The notes: a model not told the origin generated them from the sequence alone. 64,000 nucleotides of DNA from Microbacterium sp. A20 (GCF_004794515.1 NZ_SSDF01000074.1:62001-126000), one strand, 5' to 3'. Shown: positions 1 through 8,586, counted from the stretch's first letter. A program made the numbers and translations.

Positions 1-667
1 CGACGCCGCCGAGGGTCGTCCCGTGTCCGCCCAGGAACTTCGTCACGGAGTGGATCACGATGTCGGCACCGTGTTCGAGCGGCCGCGCCAGGTACGGCGT
101 GGCGAGCGTCGCATCCACCACGAGAGGCACCCCGGCCTCGTGGGCGACGGCGGCCAGCCCTTCGATGTCGGCGATCTCCCCCGAAGGGTTGCCGATCATC
201 TCGACGTAGACGACCTTGGTCTCCGGACGGATGGCCGCCGCGTAGTCCGCCGGGTCGGTCGAGGCGACGAAGGTCGTCTCGACGCCGAACCGCCGCAGCG
301 TCACATCGAGTTGCGTCACCGTCCCGCCGTAGAGCTGTGCCGCTGCGACGACGTGGTCACCCGCACCGACGAGAGCCGCGAACGTGATGAACTCCGCACT
401 CATCCCCGAGGCGGTCGCAACAGCGCCGATGCCGCCTTCGAGCGATGCCAGGCGCTCCTCCAGCGCGGCGACCGTGGGGTTGCCGATCCGTGAATAGATG
501 TTGCCGTACTTCTGCAGGGCGAACAGGTTGCCGGCATCCGCCGCGTCCTCGAACACGAACGACGTCGTCTGGTAGATCGGCACCGCCCGTGCACCGGTCG
601 CGGCGTCGGGCGTGCCTCCGGCGTGCAGGGCTCTGGTGCGGAATCCGAAGCGGTGTTCTTCCGTCAT
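1..667 (-). CDS. metY: O-acetylhomoserine sulfhydrylase (MetY-type), C-terminus cut by window edge
   Basis: PLP enzyme of the Cys/Met metabolism family. It should convert O-acetyl-L-homoserine plus sulfide (or methanethiol) to homocysteine (or methionine) plus acetate. About 222 residues are visible. The N-terminus has the family pattern LHAGGTPD and PIYQTTSF, then the substrate/PLP region SRIGNPT and SGMSAEF. The PLP lysine lies in SVTKFLGGHG (about residue 210), right at the window edge, so the C-terminal half is missing here. The ATG at 665-667 overlaps the stop of the upstream synthetase gene as ATGA, so it is the last visible gene of a coupled operon. MetY, cystathionine gamma-synthase and methionine gamma-lyase are relatives; the GHGTTLGG sequence after the lysine favours MetY. 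A metX partner would be expected to the left, outside the window (inference). Confidence 0.88.
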   Translation of the reverse strand, partial: MTEEHRFGFRTRALHAGGTPDAATGARAVPIYQTTSFVFEDAADAGNLFALQKYGNIYSRIGNPTVAALEERLASLEGGIGAVATASGMSAEFITFAALVGAGDHVVAAAQLYGGTVTQLDVTLRRFGVETTFVASTDPADYAAAIRPETKVVYVEMIGNPSGEIADIEGLAAVAHEAGVPLVVDATLATPYLARPLEHGADIVIHSVTKFLGGHGTTLGGV

Positions 668-2664
668 GCTGTCCTCAGTTCGGCGGCGGTGAGCACGTCG
701 GCGATGTCGGCGACGGCCCAGGGGTTCTGCAGCGACGTGGTGTCGCCGAGGGGCTCGGCGTCGCGGCCGGCTCTGCGATCCTGCTCGGCCTCCCACAACT
801 GTGCCAGGAGTCTGCGCATGATCTTGCCCGAGCGGGTCTTCGGCAGATCGGGCACGATGACGATGTGCTTCGGCTTGGCGACGGGACCGATGGCCTGCGC
901 GACCTGCGCGCGCAGGTCGGCGGGCGTGATCTCGGCTCGGCCGGACGGGGTCACGAAGGCGACGACGGCCTGTCCGGTGACCGGATCGGACACGCCGGCA
1001 GACCCCGCCTCCCCCACGGTGTCGTGTGCGACTAGTGCAGATTCGATCTCGATGGTGGAGAGTCGGTGTCCCGAGACGTTCACGACGTCGTCGAGTCGGC
1101 CGAGGATCCAGATGTACCCGTCGGCATCCCTGGTCGCTCCGTCGCCGGCCACGTAGAAGCCGCCGTACTCACCCCGACCCGCGAATGTCGACCAGTAGGC
1201 GTCGCGATAGCGGGCGGGGTCACCCCAGACCGTCCTGGCCATTCCGGGCCAGGGCCGGCGGACCACGAGGGTTCCCGAGCGGCCGGGCGCGACCTCGTCG
1301 CCCCGCTCGTCCACCACGGCCACATCTATACCGGGGAGCGGGACAGAGGCCGACCCCGGCTTGAGAGCAGTGACGCCCGGCAGCGGGGCGATCATCGCCG
1401 CGCCGGTCTCCGACTGCCACCAGGTGTCGATGACGGGCAGCTCGTCGCGGCCGAAGTTGTGCCGGAACCACACCCAGGCCTCCGGGTTGATCGCCTCGCC
1501 GACGGTGCCGAGCAGCCGCAGCGTGGAGAGGTCGTGTCCCGCGGGCAGGTCCGCCCCGAACCAGGTCATGAACGTGCGGATCAGCGTGGGCGCCGTGTAG
1601 TAGACGGTTACCCCGTAGCGTTCGATGATCTCGAGGTGGCGCTCCCGATGCGGGGCGTCGGGCGTGCCTTCGTAGATGACCTGCGTGAGCCCGTTCGAGA
1701 GCGGACCGTAGATCTCGTAGGTGTGTGCCGTGACCCACGCGAGGTCTGCGGTGCACCAGTGCACGTCGTCGGGCTTCGCGTCGAAGTGGGCCCAGTGTGC
1801 CCAGCTCGCCTGCGTCAGATACCCGCCGGACGTGTGCACCAGCCCCTTCGGCTTTCCGGTGGTGCCGGACGTGTAGATGATGAAGAGCGGATGCTCGGCG
1901 TCGAAGGACTCCGCCTCGTGCATGGGCGACGCCGTGTCGACGACGTCATGCCACCAGACGTCGCGACCGTCCGTCCACGGGACGTCCTGTCCGGTGCGGC
2001 GCAGCACGAGCACGTGCTCGAGGTCGGGGAGATCCGCCGCGGCCGCATCGGCAGTCGACTTCACCTCGGTGGCGGTTCCGCGGCGATACTGACCGTCGCT
2101 GGTGACGAGCAGCTTCGCGCCGGTGTCGGCGAGACGGAACCGCACGGCCTCGGCGGAGAAGCCGCCGAACACGAGCGAGTGCACCGCGCCGACGCGCGCA
2201 CAGGCGAGAGTGATCACGATCGTCTCGACCAGCACAGGGAGGTAGATGACGACGCGGTCGCCGGGACGGACGCCGAGGGCGACGAGCGCGTTGGCGGCCT
2301 GCGACACGCGGTGCTGCAGCTCGGCGTAGGTGACCGAGCGGCGGTCGCCCGGCTCACCCTCGAAGTGCAGCGCGACCTTGTCGCCGCGTCCGGCGAGCAC
2401 ATGGCGATCCACGCAGTTGACGGCCACGTTGAGCCTGCCGCCGAGGAACCAGCGGGCGGCCGGAACGGCGTCCCCGACCGGCGGATCCCACTCGTGGGCG
2501 GTGTGCCACGGCTCGGACCAATCCAGTCGGCGCGCGGCCTCTTCCCAGAACGCGACGGGGTCGGCAGCGGCCCGCGCGTACGCCTCGGCGGTCACGTTCG
2601 CGTCCGTGAATCCGGCAGCCGGGTAGACGCGCGATTCCTGCAGTCGTGCCTCGGTCACGCTCAC
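664..2664 (-). CDS. acetyl-CoA synthetase-type AMP-forming ligase
   Basis: AMP-forming acyl-CoA synthetase of the ACS family, 666 residues, the usual length for acetyl-CoA synthetase. It has the N-terminal ACS cap with the WFLGGRLN motif, the phosphate-binding loop YTSGTTGKPKG, the acetate-pocket motif DTWWQSETG (the Trp that limits the pocket to short acids is present), and the C-terminal catalytic lysine in KTRSGKIMRR. Start chosen as GTG at 2664 because it overlaps the permease stop as GTGA; GTG at 2658 is an alternative. It lies between a sulfonate-type importer and metY. The context suggests it re-activates the acetate released by the sulfhydrylase, or activates a short acid from an imported sulfur compound. 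The product class is clear; the in vivo substrate is inferred. Confidence 0.85.
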   Translation of the reverse strand: MSVTEARLQESRVYPAAGFTDANVTAEAYARAAADPVAFWEEAARRLDWSEPWHTAHEWDPPVGDAVPAARWFLGGRLNVAVNCVDRHVLAGRGDKVALHFEGEPGDRRSVTYAELQHRVSQAANALVALGVRPGDRVVIYLPVLVETIVITLACARVGAVHSLVFGGFSAEAVRFRLADTGAKLLVTSDGQYRRGTATEVKSTADAAAADLPDLEHVLVLRRTGQDVPWTDGRDVWWHDVVDTASPMHEAESFDAEHPLFIIYTSGTTGKPKGLVHTSGGYLTQASWAHWAHFDAKPDDVHWCTADLAWVTAHTYEIYGPLSNGLTQVIYEGTPDAPHRERHLEIIERYGVTVYYTAPTLIRTFMTWFGADLPAGHDLSTLRLLGTVGEAINPEAWVWFRHNFGRDELPVIDTWWQSETGAAMIAPLPGVTALKPGSASVPLPGIDVAVVDERGDEVAPGRSGTLVVRRPWPGMARTVWGDPARYRDAYWSTFAGRGEYGGFYVAGDGATRDADGYIWILGRLDDVVNVSGHRLSTIEIESALVAHDTVGEAGSAGVSDPVTGQAVVAFVTPSGRAEITPADLRAQVAQAIGPVAKPKHIVIVPDLPKTRSGKIMRRLLAQLWEAEQDRRAGRDAEPLGDTTSLQNPWAVADIADVLTAAELRTA

Positions 2665-3518
2665 ACCCACCGGCGCAGCAGGTACTTCTCGACCAGCACG
2701 AGGACCGCGTTGGTGAGCGTTCCCAGCACGGCGAGCAGCACGATGGAGAGCAGGATGCGGTCGACGCGTCCACTGCTCTGAGACTCGGTCAGCAGGAAGC
2801 CCAGCCCCATGGACGCCGCGATGAGCTCGGCTGCGACGAGGAACAGCCAGGCCTGTGCGAGCGCCAGCCGGAGTCCGGACACGACGGAGGGCACCACCGC
2901 CGGCAGCTGCACGATGCGGAACAGCGACCAACCCCGCAGGCTGAACGAACGCCCCGCCTCAACGAGCTGCGGGTCGACGTGCCGGAGCGCCGACGAGACC
3001 GTCGTGTAGACGGGGAAGAACGCGCCGATCGCGATCAGCGTGACCTTCGACTCCTCGCCGATCTGCATCCAGAGGATGAGGAGCGGTACCCAGGCGAGCG
3101 ACGGCACTGCGCGCAACGCGGTGAGCGTCGGGCTGAGGAGAACATCCCCCAGGCGAGAGAGTCCGACGACGCCGGCGACCGCGAGCCCGATGACGGATCC
3201 GATCGCGAAGCCGAGCAGCACGCGCTGCACGGAGATCGCGATATGCGTCCAGAGCTGTCCGGTCTCGGCCAGCTCCACGCCCGCCTGGAACACCGACGCC
3301 GGTGTGGGCAGGCGGTACGGCGGCACCATCCCGCTGGTCGTCACGATCTGCCAGGCCACCAGGATGATCACGGGCAGCAGGAGCCCGGCGATGATCCGCA
3401 CGCCCGGCCGGTCCCAGGAGCGCCGAGCCCCGACATCGGGACGCCGGTAGCGGCCCTTCGCGAAGTCGAGCGCGTCCCGGGATTCCTCGGGAACGATCAG
3501 TCGGTCGGGAATCGTCAC
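2661..3518 (-). CDS. SsuC/TauC-type ABC transporter permease
   Basis: Inner-membrane permease of the nitrate/sulfonate/taurine importer family, 285 residues. Its first membrane segment is near residues 40-60 (IIAGLLLPVIILVAWQ) and about five more follow. The BPD-type EAA loop is around DPQLVEAGRSFSLRG, where the ATPase docks. The ATG at 3516-3518 overlaps the stop of the binding-protein gene (ATGA), and its own stop overlaps the GTG of the synthetase gene, so translation is probably coupled. The substrate cannot be read from the permease. Sulfonates, taurine or another organosulfur compound are likely because metY lies in the same operon (inference). Confidence 0.86.
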   Translation of the reverse strand: MTIPDRLIVPEESRDALDFAKGRYRRPDVGARRSWDRPGVRIIAGLLLPVIILVAWQIVTTSGMVPPYRLPTPASVFQAGVELAETGQLWTHIAISVQRVLLGFAIGSVIGLAVAGVVGLSRLGDVLLSPTLTALRAVPSLAWVPLLILWMQIGEESKVTLIAIGAFFPVYTTVSSALRHVDPQLVEAGRSFSLRGWSLFRIVQLPAVVPSVVSGLRLALAQAWLFLVAAELIAASMGLGFLLTESQSSGRVDRILLSIVLLAVLGTLTNAVLVLVEKYLLRRWV

Positions 3519-4555
3519 TCGCCGTCGACCGCCTTCTTCGCGAACGTGTCGTTCACGATCGACGACAGCGCCTTGTCGACGGAGTCCTTGCCGCCCTGCA
3601 CGTCACCGGATTCGACGAGCACGGGTGCGATCTTCTCGAGCACCGCGATCTGGTCGTCACCGGGGATCCCGCTCACGTCGAGGTTCGAGCGCTCCTCGAT
3701 CACGGTGGTGGCGACGCCGGCGTCGATGCCGGCGACCTCGGCGAGCAGCGCGGCGGTCTCCTCGGGGTTCTCGAGCGCCCACTCGCGGGCCTGCTCGTAC
3801 GCGTCGACGACGGCCTGCGCCAGGTCGGGGTGGTTGGTGATGAAGTCCTCGGTCGCGTTCAGGAAGCCGTAGGTGTTGAAGTCGACGTTGCGGTAGATGA
3901 GCTTGTCGCCCGACTCCACCTCGGCCGCGGCCATGATGGGGTCGAGTCCCGACCATGCGTCCACCGAGCCACCGTCGAGCGCAGCCCGGCCGTCGGCGTG
4001 CTGCAGGTTCTGCACCTCCACGTCGGAGAGCGACAGGCCGCCCTCTTCGAGCGCCTGCAGCAGGAAGAAGTAGGGGTCCGTGCCCTTGGTCGCCGCGATC
4101 GATGCGCCCTTGAGGTCCTCGACCGACGTGATGTCGCTGCCCGGGCCGACGACGATGGCTGCCCACTCGGGCTGCGAGAAGATGTCGATCACCTGGATCG
4201 GCGAGCCGTTCGCGCGGGCGAGCAGCGCTGCCGATCCTGCCGTCGAGCCGACGTCGACCGATCCGGAGCGCAGCAGTTCGTTGGCCTTGTTCGAGCCGGC
4301 GGACTGCACCCACTCGACCTCGACGCCATCACCGAGGATCTCCTCGAGGATGCCCTGGTCCTTGATCACCAGGCTCAGCGGGTTGTAGGTGGCGAAGTCG
4401 ATCGACAGGGTGTCGGATGACCAATCGGTCGTACCGGAGGTGGGCTTCGTGTCGGCCGCCCCGGCGTTCTCTCCCGCCACGCAGCCGGTCGCGACGAGCA
4501 TCATCGTCCCGGCGATCGCGATCGCGGGGATGATTCGGCGGGTGGTGGTGCTCAT
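3515..4555 (-). CDS. SsuA-type substrate-binding lipoprotein
   Basis: Extracytoplasmic solute-binding protein of the SsuA/TauA/NMT1 family, 346 residues. The signal peptide ends in the lipobox VATGC with the lipidated Cys at position 25. The mature protein has the family pattern: ligand-loop region SVDVGSTAGSAALLARANG, then GASIAATKGTDPYFFLLQALEEG, then GSVDAWSGLDP. It should bind the ligand outside the membrane and deliver it to the permease. The gene overlaps the ATPase gene upstream and the permease gene downstream by four bases each. No desulfonating monooxygenase (SsuD/TauD type) is in the visible part of the operon. Confidence 0.87.
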   Translation of the reverse strand: MSTTTRRIIPAIAIAGTMMLVATGCVAGENAGAADTKPTSGTTDWSSDTLSIDFATYNPLSLVIKDQGILEEILGDGVEVEWVQSAGSNKANELLRSGSVDVGSTAGSAALLARANGSPIQVIDIFSQPEWAAIVVGPGSDITSVEDLKGASIAATKGTDPYFFLLQALEEGGLSLSDVEVQNLQHADGRAALDGGSVDAWSGLDPIMAAAEVESGDKLIYRNVDFNTYGFLNATEDFITNHPDLAQAVVDAYEQAREWALENPEETAALLAEVAGIDAGVATTVIEERSNLDVSGIPGDDQIAVLEKIAPVLVESGDVQGGKDSVDKALSSIVNDTFAKKAVDGE

Positions 4556-5403
4556 CGGGACTCCTCGGTGATGCGGTGGTGGGTGTCGACGCCGAGGCCT
4601 TCGAGAAGGTCGGCGCGCAGGTCGGCGAGGCCGCGGTCTGCGCGGTCGCGGGGGCGGACGCCCGGCACGGAGATGGTGCGGGCGACGGACGGTTCGCCGT
4701 CGGTTCCCGTGTCATCCAGGGTCTGCAGGAGCAGCACGCGGTCGGCGAGGTAGAGCGCCTCTTCGACATCGTGGGTGACCAGCAGGATCGTGGTGGGCTC
4801 CGCAGAATGGATCTTCAGCAGCAGGTCGTGCATGCGCAGGCGCGTCAGCGCATCGAGCGCGCCGAACGGTTCGTCGAGCAGCAGCACGCCGGGGTTTCGC
4901 GCGAGAGCCCTGGCAAGGGAGGCGCGCTGGGCCATACCGCCGGAGACCTCGCGCGGGCGCTGGTCGGCCGCGTGCTCGAGTCCCACGAGATGCAGCAGTT
5001 CGTGCACTCGCTCGCGGCCGACACGGCGGGCAGTGCCTCGCGGCAGCCCCAGCTCGACGTTCTGGGCGATGGTGCGCCATGGGAGCAGTCGCGGCTCCTG
5101 GAAGGCGATGGCTGTCCGCTCGTCCACGTCGGCGACGCCGATGTCGTCGAGGAGGATGCGTCCGCGCGTCGGAGCATCGAGTCCGCCGACGAGCCGGAGG
5201 AGGGTGGACTTCCCGCACCCGGAAGGGCCGACGACCGCGAGGATCTCCCCTGCGGCGATCTCGAGGTCGATGCCGCGGAGCACATCCCGACGCCCGCGCG
5301 GCAACGCGAAGGAACGCTCGATCCCGTCGAGTCGGACGGCCTGCGCTGTGCCTGCCGGCGACGAAGCGCCGGCGGTGCGCGACGCAGGCAGAAGAGCAGT
5401 CAT
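4552..5403 (-). CDS. SsuB-type ABC transporter ATP-binding protein
   Basis: ATPase of the sulfonate/nitrate/taurine importer family, 283 residues. Walker A is GPSGCGKSTLL (about residues 58-68), the signature is VSGGMAQR, Walker B is LLLDEPFGALD, and the switch histidine is in LLVTHDVEEAL. It energises the importer formed with the next two genes. It is the first gene of the five-gene operon. The ATG at 5401-5403 has a GGGGAT sequence just before it. A perfect inverted repeat at 5433-5450 sits about 30 bases upstream and could be the operator. Downstream genes follow with 4-base overlaps. Confidence 0.88.
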   Translation of the reverse strand: MTALLPASRTAGASSPAGTAQAVRLDGIERSFALPRGRRDVLRGIDLEIAAGEILAVVGPSGCGKSTLLRLVGGLDAPTRGRILLDDIGVADVDERTAIAFQEPRLLPWRTIAQNVELGLPRGTARRVGRERVHELLHLVGLEHAADQRPREVSGGMAQRASLARALARNPGVLLLDEPFGALDALTRLRMHDLLLKIHSAEPTTILLVTHDVEEALYLADRVLLLQTLDDTGTDGEPSVARTISVPGVRPRDRADRGLADLRADLLEGLGVDTHHRITEESR

Positions 5404-5432
5404 ATCCCCATGGTGGCGGGGCGGGTCGTTTG

Positions 5433-5450
5433 TTACGAATGCCGTCGTAA
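5433..5450. promoter_or_regulatory. inverted repeat TTACGA-N6-TCGTAA, candidate operator of the sulfur operon
   Basis: A perfect 6-base inverted repeat with a 6-base spacer sits 30-47 bases before the ATPase start codon, inside the only space where the operon promoter can be. It is AT-rich compared with its surroundings. This is the form of a dimeric repressor or activator site. I do not recognise the regulator. Confidence 0.5.
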
Positions 5451-5489
5451 TGTTCCGTCACGCAGCGGAAGCAGCACCCAGGAAACGCG

Positions 5490-5534
5490 AAACGGGCCGC
5501 CACTCCCGCCCGAAGGCGAGGTGGCGACCCGTTT
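5490..5534 (-). terminator. hairpin terminator downstream of rpsA
   Basis: The arms AAACGGG (5490-5496) and CCCGTTT (5528-5534) pair perfectly. After a two-base mismatch, GCCAC (5499-5503) pairs with GTGGC (5521-5525). The stem starts 12 bases after the rpsA stop and ends in a short T run on the minus strand. It also separates rpsA from the sulfur operon, which runs the same way. Confidence 0.75.
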
Positions 5535-5545
5535 CAGAGTGCTGC

Positions 5546-7003
5546 TTAAGCGTTGCCGCCCGAGAGCTTCTCGCGCAGAGCCGCGAGAGCCTCGTCGTCC
5601 GCGAGGGTGCCGGCGCCGGCAACCTCGCTGGTGAAGGACTGGCCGCCGCCGAAGTCTTCGCCGGCTGCTGCCTCGGCCTCGGCCGCCTTGACGACCTGAG
5701 CCTTGTGCGCCTCCCAGCGAGCCTGGGCCGCAGCGTACTCCTGCTCCCATGCCTCGCGCTGGGCGTCGAAGCCTTCCTTCCACGCACCGGTCTCGGCGTC
5801 GAAGCCCTCCGGGTACTTGTACTCGCCGTTCTCGTCGTACTCGGCGAGCATGCCGTACAGGGCCGGGTCGAACTCGGTGCCGTTGGGGTCGACCGACTCG
5901 TTGGCCTGCTTCAGCGACAGCGAGATGCGACGACGCTCGAGGTCGATGTCGATGACCTTGACGAAGACCTCTTCGCCGACCGACACGACCTGCTCGGCCA
6001 GCTCGACGTGCTTGCTGGAGAGCTCGGAGATGTGGACGAGGCCCTCGATGCCGTCTGCGACGCGGACGAACGCACCGAACGGAACGAGCTTGGTGACCTT
6101 ACCCGGCGTGACCTGACCGATCGCGTGGGTGCGGGCGAAGACCTGCCACGGGTCCTCCTGCGTCGCCTTCAGCGACAGGGAGACACGCTCGCGGTCGAGG
6201 TCGACCTCGAGGATCTCGACGGTGACCTCCTGGCCAACCTCGACGACCTCGGAGGCGTGCTCGATGTGCTTCCAGGACAGCTCGGAGACGTGCACGAGGC
6301 CGTCCACGCCGCCCAGGTCGACGAACGCACCGAAGTTGACGATCGACGACACGACACCCTTGCGGACCTGACCCTTGTGCAGGTTGTTCAGGAACGTGGT
6401 GCGCGACTCCGACTGCGTCTGCTCGAGCAGCGCACGGCGGCTGAGGACGACGTTGTTGCGGTTCTTGTCGAGCTCGAGGATCTTGGCCTCGATCTCCTGG
6501 CCGAGGTACGGCGTGAGGTCGCGGACGCGACGCAGCTCGATGAGCGACGCCGGCAGGAAGCCACGGAGGCCGATGTCGACGATGAGTCCACCCTTGACGA
6601 CCTCGATGACCGTACCGGTGACGACGCCGTCGTTCTCCTTGATCTTCTCGACGTCTCCCCAGGCACGCTCGTACTGTGCGCGCTTCTTGGAGAGGATCAG
6701 ACGGCCTTCCTTGTCCTCCTTCTGGAGAACGAGGGCCTCGACCAGGTCGCCGACAGCGACGACCTCGTTGGGGTCGACGTCGTGCTTGATCGAGAGCTCA
6801 CGCGAGGGGATGACACCCTCGGTCTTGTAGCCGACATCGAGGAGGACCTCATCGCGGTCGATCTTGACGATCGTGCCTTCGATGATGTCGCCGTCGTTGA
6901 AGAACTTCAGGGTCTTCTCGACCGCGGCCAGGAAGTCCTCAGCAGATCCGATGTCGTTGATGGCGACCTGCTTGGTGGCCGGGGCGGTCGTTGCGGTAGT
7001 CAT
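5546..7003 (-). CDS. rpsA: 30S ribosomal protein S1
   Basis: Ribosomal protein S1, 485 residues, the four-S1-domain form normal in actinobacteria (the E. coli protein has six). The OB-fold repeats begin at about GDIIEGTIVKIDRDEVLLD, GVVTGTVIEVVKGGLIVD, GQVRKGVVSSIVNFGAFVD and GQVTPGKVTKLVPFGAFVR. The C-terminal tail is rich in Ala and Glu. It acts on the 30S subunit in mRNA binding and initiation. The ATG at 7001-7003 is chosen because homology starts there (MTTATTAPATK) and AAGGA lies about 12 bases upstream. It is flanked by a strong terminator and a 239-base upstream gap, so it looks monocistronic. Confidence 0.95.
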   Translation of the reverse strand: MTTATTAPATKQVAINDIGSAEDFLAAVEKTLKFFNDGDIIEGTIVKIDRDEVLLDVGYKTEGVIPSRELSIKHDVDPNEVVAVGDLVEALVLQKEDKEGRLILSKKRAQYERAWGDVEKIKENDGVVTGTVIEVVKGGLIVDIGLRGFLPASLIELRRVRDLTPYLGQEIEAKILELDKNRNNVVLSRRALLEQTQSESRTTFLNNLHKGQVRKGVVSSIVNFGAFVDLGGVDGLVHVSELSWKHIEHASEVVEVGQEVTVEILEVDLDRERVSLSLKATQEDPWQVFARTHAIGQVTPGKVTKLVPFGAFVRVADGIEGLVHISELSSKHVELAEQVVSVGEEVFVKVIDIDLERRRISLSLKQANESVDPNGTEFDPALYGMLAEYDENGEYKYPEGFDAETGAWKEGFDAQREAWEQEYAAAQARWEAHKAQVVKAAEAEAAAGEDFGGGQSFTSEVAGAGTLADDEALAALREKLSGGNA

Positions 7004-7230
7004 GTAGTGGGTTGTCCTTGTTGAATGGAGACTCGGGCTGAGACTCAACGGCCGCGCACGGCCGACTGCATGCTTCTCAGCGGTTGGATTTTGGTTTTCG
7101 CGCCACGAGGGCATGCGCGTGCACGCCACGAGTGACGGTTAAGGCTATCAGAACTTCGGATGCGGCAGGAAGTCGGATTCAGGCCTGCCGGAGCTGTGGA
7201 TAACTCGAACGGGCATCCCGTCCCCCGAGT

Positions 7231-7236
7231 TAGCGT
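7231..7236 (+). promoter_or_regulatory. -10 hexamer TAGCGT, 6 bases before the lipoprotein start
   Basis: TAGCGT fits TANNNT and lies exactly six bases before the GTG at 7243, so the transcript could begin at the start codon. No Shine-Dalgarno sequence is seen. No clear -35. Confidence 0.4.
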
Positions 7237-7242
7237 GACCGG

Positions 7243-7782
7243 GTGATCTCCCCGATACCTTCGCCCCGCTCGTTCGCGCGCACTGCAGCCCTGACGAGCG
7301 CTCTCCTCCTGCTCGTCGGCTGCACGCCGGACCCCTCTCCGTCTCCCACGCCGACGCCCGCCTTCGCCTCGGAAGAAGACGCCTTCGCCGCCGCCGAGGC
7401 GACTTATCGGGCGTACAACGACTCAAGCAATGCTCGGCGAGCTGGTGGCGCAGATGCCAGTCCTGCCGACTATCTGATCGGAGACGCCCTCGAGGCGGAC
7501 CAAGAAGCTACCGATTATCTACGGGAGGCAGGCCTCAGACTGACCGGGGAGGTTCAGATAGTCAGTTTTCAGGGAGTGGAGGCGGCGGTCGATGGCGACC
7601 GCCTCTCTGTAACCGCGGTCGTATGCCTTGACTCATCTGCTACACGAGTGGTGGACGCCGATGGAAACGACGCCACGCCACCTAGTCGCAACACGGTAGT
7701 CGCGCTCACCGCCCACATGATCGCCGTGGATGAGACGTTCCGCATCGAGCAGGAGCGCGAAGAAGGGACAGAGCAATGCTGA
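7243..7782 (+). CDS. small lipoprotein of unknown function
   Basis: Predicted lipoprotein, 179 residues, starting with GTG. The signal peptide ends in LLLVGC with the lipidated Cys at about position 27. A short Pro/Ser/Thr linker follows, then a domain with the helical start EEDAFAAAEATYRAYND. Later strands (GEVQIVSFQGVEAAVDGDRLSVTAVV) resemble the NTF2-like lipoproteins of Microbacteriaceae. The function is unknown. The stop codon overlaps the start of the next, secreted, protein by seven bases, so the two are probably made together and may act together at the cell surface (inference). Confidence 0.75.
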   Translation: MISPIPSPRSFARTAALTSALLLLVGCTPDPSPSPTPTPAFASEEDAFAAAEATYRAYNDSSNARRAGGADASPADYLIGDALEADQEATDYLREAGLRLTGEVQIVSFQGVEAAVDGDRLSVTAVVCLDSSATRVVDADGNDATPPSRNTVVALTAHMIAVDETFRIEQEREEGTEQC

Positions 7783-8567
7783 AGACAGTCGCCTCGCTCG
7801 GCACGGCATTGGTGGTCTTATTGTCGGCGGCGCCTGAATTGAGCTTTGCCCCGCTAAGTGCATCGTGCGCGAGAGAGCTGCAACTCGCTGGTCTGTGCAG
7901 CTCCCAAACCAGCGGCGACCGACTGGAGATCTTCGGAACCGAGACCCGCACTGCCCCCAACAGCGGTAATCCCAACTCTTCCGGACGTCGTGGCCCGACC
8001 GACAAACCCAAGCCCTGCACGACCGACCCCGTCCGCCAGGCGTCCTGCAACATCACCGCTGAGCGGGTGACGAACGACGAAGGTCGCCCCCTCACCATCA
8101 CCGACGTGGCGCAGTTCGCCCCTGCTCCCGCCACCACCGTCGGGGAGCCGGGCAATGTCGGCATCGCGGGCATGCCCGCGAACTTCGTGGCGGCGGCATC
8201 CGTGCACACCCGCGCAGGGACGCTGTTCGCCAGACCGACCAGCGTGCGGTTCACCCCGGTCCGATTCAGCTTCACGTACGGCGACGGCGGGACGACGACG
8301 ACGAACACCGGCGGGCGGTCCTGGGCTGCGCTCGGTCAGGCGCAGTTCACGCCGACCCCGACGAGCCATTCGTATCGCGAGCGCGGCACCTACTCGGCGC
8401 ACGTCACCGTCCACTACACCGCCGAGGTCGACATCGGCGGTGGATGGTTCCCGATCGACGGCGAACTGTCCATCGACGGCCCCGCGCGGCAGATCCGTGT
8501 CTACGAGGCGGAGACCGCTCTCGTCGCGCGCACCTGCGCCGAGCAACCCGGCGCGCCCGGTTGCTGA
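7776..8567 (+). CDS. secreted PKD-like domain protein
   Basis: Predicted exported protein, 263 residues, with a signal peptide at about residues 1-25. The C-terminal part holds a PKD-like beta-sandwich: VRFSFTYGDGG matches the PKD 'F-GDG' turn and SHSYRERGTYSAHVTV matches the closing strand. Six cysteines, in pairs near the N-terminus, in the middle (KPC...ASC) and at the extreme C-terminus (RTC...PGC), suggest disulfides outside the cell. There is no catalytic motif. It overlaps the lipoprotein gene upstream by seven bases. PKD domains usually mediate surface or polymer binding; the ligand is unknown. The start could also be slightly downstream. Confidence 0.72.
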   Translation: MLKTVASLGTALVVLLSAAPELSFAPLSASCARELQLAGLCSSQTSGDRLEIFGTETRTAPNSGNPNSSGRRGPTDKPKPCTTDPVRQASCNITAERVTNDEGRPLTITDVAQFAPAPATTVGEPGNVGIAGMPANFVAAASVHTRAGTLFARPTSVRFTPVRFSFTYGDGGTTTTNTGGRSWAALGQAQFTPTPTSHSYRERGTYSAHVTVHYTAEVDIGGGWFPIDGELSIDGPARQIRVYEAETALVARTCAEQPGAPGC

Positions 8568-8586
8568 CCGCGGACCGACCGCGCTC

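Noticed and set aside
5404..5489. SAM or other riboswitch before the sulfur operon
   Set aside because: The space is only about 85 bases including the rpsA terminator side, and no conserved riboswitch core is seen; a palindrome explains the structure.
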